In this document: piece after piece, positions 57,969-64,000 of the stretch | How positions within the stretch are numbered: the stretch's first letter is position 1 | Layout of the letters: each line of letters starts with the position of its first letter | Source: Cristatella mucedo | Lineage: Eukaryota; Bryozoa; Phylactolaemata; Cristatellidae | Direction of reading: 5' to 3' | DNA length: 64,000 nucleotides | NCBI GenBank assembly: GCA_009760855.2 | Contig: WPIO01000068.1 | Span: forward strand, 60,001-124,000 | Notes under the pieces: model-generated | The model's database searches: none | What the model saw: only the letters and a program-made list of their open reading frames with translations | What the model was told of the DNA's origin: nothing | Translations under genes and position numbers: made by a program

Positions 57969-58997
57969 CTATAATATTGGGAGGAAAGAGTATTTTGGTG
58001 AATTGAAATGATCATCCAAGTAACTGCAGTGCAGTGCTCACTGTAGTCACAGCACTGACCGTCGTAGCACCTGGAGGTGTCTCAGGGCTTGTCATCGTCA
58101 AAGCACTGAGCTCAGTCGTAGCCGTCTCGTTGCCCATCAAGGGCCCTGTCTCGGTGATCTCTACCACTGATGACCTCTCGTGGACCTCTATTGTCGTCTG
58201 GCAACGAGCAGTTTCGCGGACCAACCTCATTCGGGCGGCCACCACATGGGCTGGTGCCATCTTGTCCGCCTTCTTGCGGATCGCCATTTCTGGGATCACT
58301 ACCACTTCGTAGGAAACATCCTCTGCCTCCTCGTAAGCCGCCGACTCCGAGGCCAATACTTCAAAGGCCACCTACGGCTGCTCCTCCACCGTCGCTGCCA
58401 CCTGCTGCAGCTCTGAAATCGTTGTGGCAGATGCTTGTGGCCAGAAATTGTAGATACCAGCAAATATGTCTCATCACTCGAGTTCCTATTGAATCTATTA
58501 CAGATAAGACCTGAGCAGGAATCTCCACCACATGTAGCACACATCCGGCACAGGGGTAGAGTATGAAGGAAGAATCTTCCTGACAAGTGCCACAAGTTCC
58601 TATAGCTGGAGTCCCGCTGCTTTGTGCAGAGCTACCTCCAGCTTTAGCAATAAATACCCCTTAATCGGAAGGATACTTATCAGCACTGCCTTTAGTCGGT
58701 ACTCTTCGGAAATATGTTTCTCGAGGCATATCCAAGCAGCAATTGAAGTGTAGTCTGCGTTAGCCTACTCCCCCCCCCCCGACACTTGTGGAGCTCTTTT
58801 ATCAGATCCTGTGGTATTGCATCCAGCATGTCATTCAAATCCTATCCTCATCGCCACTGTTATGCTTGTGCAGGCATTCGTGCACAGATCAAGACGGCTC
58901 AGGCAGATAACGTGCGTTTCGGAAAGAAGGAATCGGGCCGCATGGCCAGCAGGCGGGCCGACAAGCAACTACCGTAAGTGGGTCCGCTGTCTAGACC
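57969..58997. other. GC-rich unassigned region
   Basis: Not similar to the LINE families. A C12 homopolymer occurs near 58769-58782. See the separate entry for a minus-strand open frame. Confidence 0.35.
58012..58371 (-). CDS. Unidentified 119-codon open frame, Thr/Glu/Ala rich
   Basis: The frame reads VASESAAYEEAED-like acidic residues, then a basic stretch (IRKKADKMAPAHVVAARMRL), then a Thr/Ser-rich C-terminus. A TAG stop lies just before the listed start, and the same frame is open again further upstream. The biased yet non-repetitive composition is unlike shadow frames of AT-rich DNA. It might be the remains of an ORF1 or gag-like protein of an unlisted retroelement. No domain is recognised. 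Confidence 0.3.
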   Translation of the reverse strand: MAFEVLASESAAYEEAEDVSYEVVVIPEMAIRKKADKMAPAHVVAARMRLVRETARCQTTIEVHERSSVVEITETGPLMGNETATTELSALTMTSPETPPGATTVSAVTTVSTALQLLG

Positions 58998-59178
58998 AGA
59001 ATAATAATAATAATAATAATAATAATGCACTTGATAAAGTGCCCTCAGAGAACTTAATCTCTTTCTACGTGTTTTGCATCTGCTGCAAAGTGAAATGCAA
59101 CTGAATGGTAAGTAAATTCCTGCTTGAAAAACAAACAAAATGTATACAATGGTCAGGGGTGACATGCAAAGGGTCGGA
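58998..59178 (-). mobile_element. Family A LINE, 3' end
   Basis: (AAT)9 tail, hairpin with AAAGTGCC, and UTR to GGGTGACATGC. It stops at repeat C. Confidence 0.88.
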
Positions 59179-59179
59179 A

Positions 59180-59760
59180 GAGCTCGGTGGGTGGATGGGT
59201 CAGGCCGGCCCAGCACAAAGCAACCTAACGGGGCGCAAGACCAAGCAGCAAGCGTGAACAGACGTGTTAGATGGTCAGTCGGCTTCCGAAGTCCCAGCGT
59301 TGCACCGACTCTGTTCCTACAATACGATCGTACACCGTAGAAGGTCCGGCTGGCTGAGCAATTGCTTGGCTAGTCGGAGTCGACGTCCCCCACATTGAGA
59401 GCTTCTGCCGAAAGGCACAAACTCAAAGGGGGAGTGCGAATGCACTACATGGGGAACGTGGAATATACAAGTGACAACAACGAGCGTGCTATCCAGCTGC
59501 GCTTGGATCTTGGGTACTCGTCGCCTTGGGTGCGTGGCCGAATTGCCGGAGCATGCCTGCAACCATCCAGGCGAGACAGAAGCCTCCAACACCACGACTT
59601 ACTCGGCCAACTTATCCTGCCCAAGAGCCCAGGTGACCTCAGGTCACCGCACATTCGGCCATGCCTAAAGTCTGACACCGAACTGGCCGTTACCATTACA
59701 CTCCTTACAGCCGTCTGGTCCCAGCCAGCCGAACCTAGCATGGGTACTGAGTTATGGCCG
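59180..59760. repeat. Dispersed GC-rich repeat C, copy 2
   Basis: Collinear with 23930-24500 through several conserved blocks (see that entry). It has been inserted between, or bounded by, two family A copies. Long frames on both strands (59395-59964 plus, 59445-59834 minus) do not agree with frames of the other copy and carry no motif. Confidence 0.6.
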
Positions 59761-60136
59761 AGGTTGACAGTCCAGCCAACATCAGTCATCAGCTTCAGCC
59801 GCTTGCAGACCGATTCTGAAGGCCGAATTGCCACCGCTGGTGACAGTACTTCCAGGGTCGCTTTGAAGCTCTTGCTCTCTAACCACAGTGGTGCTCCTCT
59901 CTATAATATTAATATTAATAATACACTTGATAAAGCACCCTCGGAGAACTTAATCTCTTTCTAGGTGCTTTACATTTGCTGCAAAAGGAAATGCAATTGA
60001 ATGGTAAGTAAAATCATGCTTGAAAAACAGACAAAATGAATAATAGGGTTAAGGTTGACATTCACAGGGTCAGCATGCGATGGTGGTTAGTGGCAGCATG
60101 CACAGTGACAGCACGCATAAGCATATCAATGACGAA

Positions 60137-60574
60137 TCACAGGAACCCACTGAATGCTGTCCTAAATAGGTGTTTTAAGTTCCTTTTAAATGTGGTCAGA
60201 GCCAGGGAAGTTCTGACGCAGGTCGGGAGGGAGTTCCAGGCTTTGGGAGCATACAAACTAAATGTACGTTCTCCAAAGGATTTAAAGTTTGTACATGGTA
60301 TTTCTACACTGTTGGATTCCGAAAAGCGGGTGGTACTATGCTTGGCCTGATTGGGTAGTATATCTAAGAGATAGGCTGCAGCCATAGAATTAAGGGGCCT
60401 AAAAGTGAGCGACAAAACCTTGAATTCAATCCGTTGCTTGACTGGTAGCCAGTGCAGGTGGGCGAGAAGGGGAGTAATGTGGCAACGGCAACACTCATGA
60501 CAGACAAGCCTAGCTGCAGAGTTTTGCACAAGCTGCAATCGCCTGATCGCATATGCTGGTAGGCCAGTATGCAT
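60137..60574 (-). pseudogene. Family A RT, C-terminus (145 codons)
   Basis: GLPAYAIRRLQLVQNSAARL through LLAHLHWLPVKQRIEFKV and PKAWNSLPTCV to the common stop. It is in a different frame from the palm upstream. Confidence 0.85.
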
Positions 60575-60635
60575 TGAGTTGCTGAAGTCAAGTCAGGATC
60601 TCACGAATGCATGGAACAACTTGGATGTGGTATCC

Positions 60636-61550
60636 TTATCTAAACAAGCCCGAATTTGAGCAATATTTTGAAGCTAACAATAGGCAGATTTGGCTGTGGA
60701 GCTGACATGGTCGTCTGACGAGAGGTCGCTTTGGAATGCGACACCTAGATTTCGAGCTGATTGCAAATGGAGATATGCTGGCAGAGCCCATTTTGAGAGT
60801 CAGACTTTCCAATCTCTGAATCCCACTGGGTTTGCCCATAACTAGTAAGTTAGTTTTATCATCGTTTTGTTTTAGAAAATTTGCTGCCATCCAAGTGCAG
60901 ATGTCATCAATGCATGCAGCAAGTGAGTTGAGAGAATTTGAGGTGCTCGAAGGCTGAGAGGTATCAAAGCAAAGGTACAACTGAGTATCATCCGCATAGA
61001 AGTGAAAGCCTAGATTGTGCTTGGCAATCACATCAGCAAGAGAGAGAGTACAAACCGTGAAAAGAACCGGACCTATCATGGAGCACTGAGGTACTCCATA
61101 TTTTAGAGGTACTACACATGATCTTTGTCCATTCATGTCAGTGCGCTCTAGAAGAACTGTGTGATCGATGGTATCAAAATATGCTGAAAGATCGAATAAA
61201 ACAAGCAGAGACACTCCACCCATGTCTGCATTCCTAAGTAGGTCGTTGTATACCCTAAACAATGCTGACTCTGTAGAGTGATTAGCTCTAAAGCCAGACT
61301 GGAACTTACTAGCAAGGCCACGACCTGTTCCAGTGTCTTTGATAAAAATGGTAGAAGGGAGACTGGGCGGTAGTTGCTTAAGTGCTCTTAGTCTAGTGTA
61401 GCTTTCTTGAGAACTGATGCCATGATAGCATGTGATAAAGGCTGATCGCCTGCCATCCTTAATGGAAGGAAGCCATGTAGACTGAGAATCATCCACTGGC
61501 AGACGTACCCTGGTCTGGCCTCTCGTGACATGACCTGAGGCTAACGACAT
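60636..61550 (-). pseudogene. Family A RT, fingers to thumb with deletions (304 codons)
   Basis: LASKFQSGFRANHSTESALF, then LLVLFDLSAYFDTIDH (motif A), YGVPQCSMIGPVLFTV (motif B, with Gly changed to Cys), FHFYADDTQLYLCFD (catalytic motif C intact) and FLKQNDDKTNLLVMGKP. About 30 residues between motif A and motif B are missing, and so are the PLLKK/NYRP fingers. The first 90 codons of the frame are out of register and not part of the protein. Confidence 0.87.
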
Positions 61551-61887
61551 ATTAATGATGTTAGTTGTGCATGGCAGCAGCAGATCATTGCAACGTGGGA
61601 GCTGGGCAGTGGGAATAGGGTGCTGAGGACTTGTTGTCTTTTTTTATTAGGACACGAGCTTTAGGACTACATCACTAGTGACCTGCTTAAATGCAGACAT
61701 TGATGTGCAGTCAGGAACTGAGGAACAGCATTCTAGTGGGGATGTTGTCATCGCAGGATGGATTCCCTGATCTTGTCTATCTTCTGCACAAAGAATCGAG
61801 AGAAGCGATCCGCTTGATCATCACAAGGATCATCAGATAAGGTGCTAACCTGGGAACGTTGAGGAGATCGTTTATTGTCGACATCAG

Positions 61888-62970
61888 CTATTTTGGATTT
61901 TGCATCTGTGATTCAACAATGTTTCTATAGAAGCTAGACTTGACCTTTGCTAGGATCGATTGGTACAACCTACAGTAGTCTTCATACGCCTGTCGATGGA
62001 CAGTTAGTCCGGATCTTTTGTACGCCTTCTCAAGCTTTCGTTTAGTAGACTTGGCTAGTTTAATGTCTGTGGTAAACCATAGGCCGTCTGGGCTGGGGCG
62101 CACAGTGTGCTTTGTCAGAGGTGCAATTTCGTCGTGTGTGTCAGCTAGTGTCGTGTTGTAGCTATCTACCAATGATGACAGATCGGAGGGAGGACTGAGC
62201 AGCAGAGTGGAGATAGATATTCTCGCATGGACAGCATCGATGTCAAGGGTCTTGAGGTTTCGCGATTCACAGGTTATTTTAGAGGAGGATGTGGGCACAC
62301 ACTGTAGATTAAATGAGATCTGCATGTGGTCAGATAAGCATGATTTGGTAATAATTGGTGATGACAAAGTGCAGTTATATGAAAAAATCTGGTCGAGTTT
62401 GTGAATCTTGATGTGGGTAGGGCCATGCACATGAGCCACAAGAGACCATGAGTCAGTCAATGCATGAAATTCGGTGCTGAAAGCCTCGGATAAGTTATCA
62501 AAGTGAACGTTGAAATCACCCATTACGAGGAAGGATCGATTTCTTGCACACAGAATCGAAATGAGATCGGAGAAATCTGAGATAAAGGAGGATTTGGTAC
62601 CTGGTGGGCGATAGACTACTGCCACTATCGGTAGCTTGTTTTCGGGTGAGACCAAGACAATTGATTCAAAAGACTGCCTTGAGGGTACCGCAAATGGCTT
62701 GAAGTTGAATTTCGAGTGCACAATAATAGCAACTCCACCTCCAGTTTTGATTGATCTAGGGGTGTGAAAGAACGAGAAACCAGATGGAGTTGAGTCTTTA
62801 ATTGTAGGACAGTTTATCGATTTCAGCCAAGTTTCAGTTAGGGCGAGCAGGTCGATTCCATTTTCAGAAATAAGGTCACTTTTTAGTAGAGGTTTATTGC
62901 ACACTGAGCAAGGATTCCAAAGGCAAGCGTTAAGTCTGGCCGATGGGGTTACAACAGGCTTGATGACCAC
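61888..62970 (-). pseudogene. Family A APE-type endonuclease, complete domain (360 codons)
   Basis: All core blocks of the apurinic-like endonuclease of L2/CR1 elements are in one frame: SARLNACLWNPCSV, LLALTETWLKSI (Glu), TGGGVAIIVHSKF, LPIVAVVYRPPG, VMGDFNVHFD (Asp/Asn), THIKIHKLDQI and CLSDHMQISF (Ser-Asp-His). After the domain come basic linker residues (KLAKSTKRKLEKAYKRSG) and NIVESQMQNPK, then a stop. It is the most intact coding piece in the window. The enzyme would nick chromosomal target DNA to start reverse transcription, but here it is separated from a working RT. Confidence 0.9.
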
Positions 62971-63069
62971 TAAGTTTGAGGAATTTACAGTGACGCATGT
63001 GGGGGAGCGTGCTGAGCGGTTCGAGACAATGCTAGGAATACCGAACGAGCTTGTACTCAGCTTGCAGGT

Positions 63070-63264
63070 TCAGCCCAACGAGCAGCGTCTGAGCTGGCGG
63101 TTCCGGCCACCACAGCGGATATGGGGTGCTTTTCTTTTGTTAGTGAATAGTTTATGAATCTTAGCAACAACATTAATATCTAGGAATGCATTTGATATGC
63201 GATGACGAAGCGATAACAGCTGCTGACGATCATAACTAACAAGCAGGTTACTAGCCGCCGGCAA
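63070..63264 (-). pseudogene. Family A ORF, N-terminal segment before the endonuclease
   Basis: LLVSYDRQQLLSLRHRISNA, then NKRKAPHIRCGGRNRQLRRC. The same segment is readable at the 5' end of 18469-21546. It probably is the start of the endonuclease-RT ORF rather than a separate protein. Confidence 0.65.
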
Positions 63265-63447
63265 AGCTAAGGCAGCAGCCGGCGTGGGAGACCCAGCAGC
63301 CCGAAGCGATAAGCGTTTAGATGTCCATAGGCACGTAATTTCTTACGCGCTACGGTCAAATAACAATCAGAATAACTTTAAACAGGTCTTAGCTGTATCG
63401 TTTCCGTATTCGATGTTCGCAAGAACTTTGGTTTTCGGAAGAATTCT

Positions 63448-63634
63448 GCAAGGATCATGAACACACGTTAGTCTGGCTCACTTCTTCGGGACAAAGGAGT
63501 TTTTTGCCCACGGAACAGTTCTTGTTTCTGCTAAAATTAAGCCAAGGCCAGGGCAGTGCTACAGCTCTATGTTAGAGGGGAGAATTTATAAGATATGTAT
63601 ACTAGCTGACTTAAAAGCAACTTCTGTATAGTGG
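63448..63634. other. Spacer, nothing recognised
   Basis: It lies between the 5' end of the long LINE and a SINE copy. Confidence 0.4.
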
Positions 63635-63639
63635 CAGAA

Positions 63640-63790
63640 GAACCTTTATGGCTATTACCACAGCTTGCAGCCCCGATAAAGAATCACCTGCCTCACAACT
63701 CAAACCCACAACCTCGAGACCAAGGAAGTTAAAAGAAACAGCCTTACCTAGTTTACCATCGCAATTCATCACATCTACATAAACTTGCTC
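63640..63790 (-). repeat. tRNA-derived SINE copy
   Basis: The reverse complement: AAACTAGGTAAGGCTGTTTC, GGTCTCGAGGTTGTGGGTTTG (box B region), GATTCTTTATCGGGGCTGC, AAGCTGTGGTAATAGCC. Confidence 0.75.
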
Positions 63791-64000
63791 AAATTCGGGC
63801 ATGTTTAGACAAGGACACCAAGTCTAAATTTGTTCCATGCATTTGTGACATCACGTCTTGCCTTGTGTGACTTACTGCTTTCAGGTGTACTGGCATATTT
63901 CCCCGGGGACTTACAGCAGGTGCAAAACTCTGCAGCTCTGTTTTTTATCTTAAGTGTTTCAGTTGCCACACCCAACAAACTTCTAGCCCACTTGTACGGT
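63782..64000 (+). mobile_element. Family A LINE fragment, RT thumb region, runs off the window
   Basis: AAATTCGGGCATGTTTAGAC, AAGGACACCAAGTC and GTGCAAAACTCTGCAGCTC match the family A RT. It is decayed and continues beyond the window end. Confidence 0.8.

Larger units (their letters stand above)
59903..63447 (-). mobile_element. Family A L2-like LINE, longest copy (3.5 kb)
   Basis: From its 3' tail (ATTAATATTAATAATAC, 59903) the copy has the hairpin, in which AAAGCACC pairs with GGTGCTTT. It then has the 3' UTR, RT C-terminus, RT with deletions, linker, a complete endonuclease (61888-62970), an N-terminal ORF segment (63070-63264), and a 5' region to about 63447. The shared 5' end with 18469-21546 marks the probable element start. 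It is inactive because of deletions and frameshifts. Confidence 0.92.

Noticed and set aside
1-64000. CRISPR arrays, bacterial operons, riboswitches, rRNA genes
   Set aside because: No regularly spaced direct repeats with unique spacers, no Shine-Dalgarno-led gene strings and no rRNA-like conserved blocks were seen; the DNA is eukaryotic in character.

Overview
The window reads as nuclear DNA of an invertebrate animal. There are no bacterial-type operons. Reading frames are short and broken, most of the sequence is AT-rich, and retrotransposon relics sit on both strands separated by spacer with no long reading frame. The clade is not fixed by the sequence. Abundant L2-type LINEs, a tRNA-derived SINE, hAT-type MITEs and a degenerate CCCTAAA array fit a large, repeat-rich invertebrate genome. 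I could not place the species.

The dominant component is two families of L2/CR1-like non-LTR retrotransposons, named here for convenience. Family A encodes an APE-type endonuclease followed by a reverse transcriptase. It ends in a short hairpin (AAAGCGCC...GGGCGCTTT) followed by (TTA)n, and more than twenty copies are present. The longest is 59903-63447 (minus strand); a second near-complete but decayed copy is 18469-21546 (minus). Family B has a related but distinct reverse transcriptase and ends in a (TTACA/ATTAC)n tail. Many copies are 5' truncated. Several are nested inside each other, with target-site duplications that can be read directly: 30880-32935, 32000-32106, 48581-50605 and 54064-54520. 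No copy has a fully intact ORF.

Smaller layers are: six copies of a tRNA-derived SINE with Pol III box B; a 187-bp hAT MITE with 8-bp duplications at 34871-35057; a probable second hAT element at 44845-45365; an imperfect palindromic (foldback) element at 42885-43425; a GC-richer dispersed repeat at 23930-24500 and 59180-59760; a relic of a NeSL/R2-like reverse transcriptase near 21580-21880; a degenerate CCCTAAA array at 26996-27275; and several microsatellites.

Under the repeats lies a plus-strand host gene, seen as short open exons with good splice sites. Three exons join in compatible phase (35792-35964, 38551-38638, 44236-44327), and a fourth (51820-51924) is phase-compatible with them. 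Exons at 52396-52571 and 53069-53320 are mutually compatible, but the link from 51924 to 52396 is out of phase, so something is missing or wrong there. Upstream candidates at 6948-7023 and 7183-7224 are phase-compatible and resemble a degraded UBR-box zinc finger. Whether upstream and downstream exons belong to one gene is unproven, and the product is not identified. If they do, this is one gene more than 45 kb long whose introns were filled by LINE insertion.
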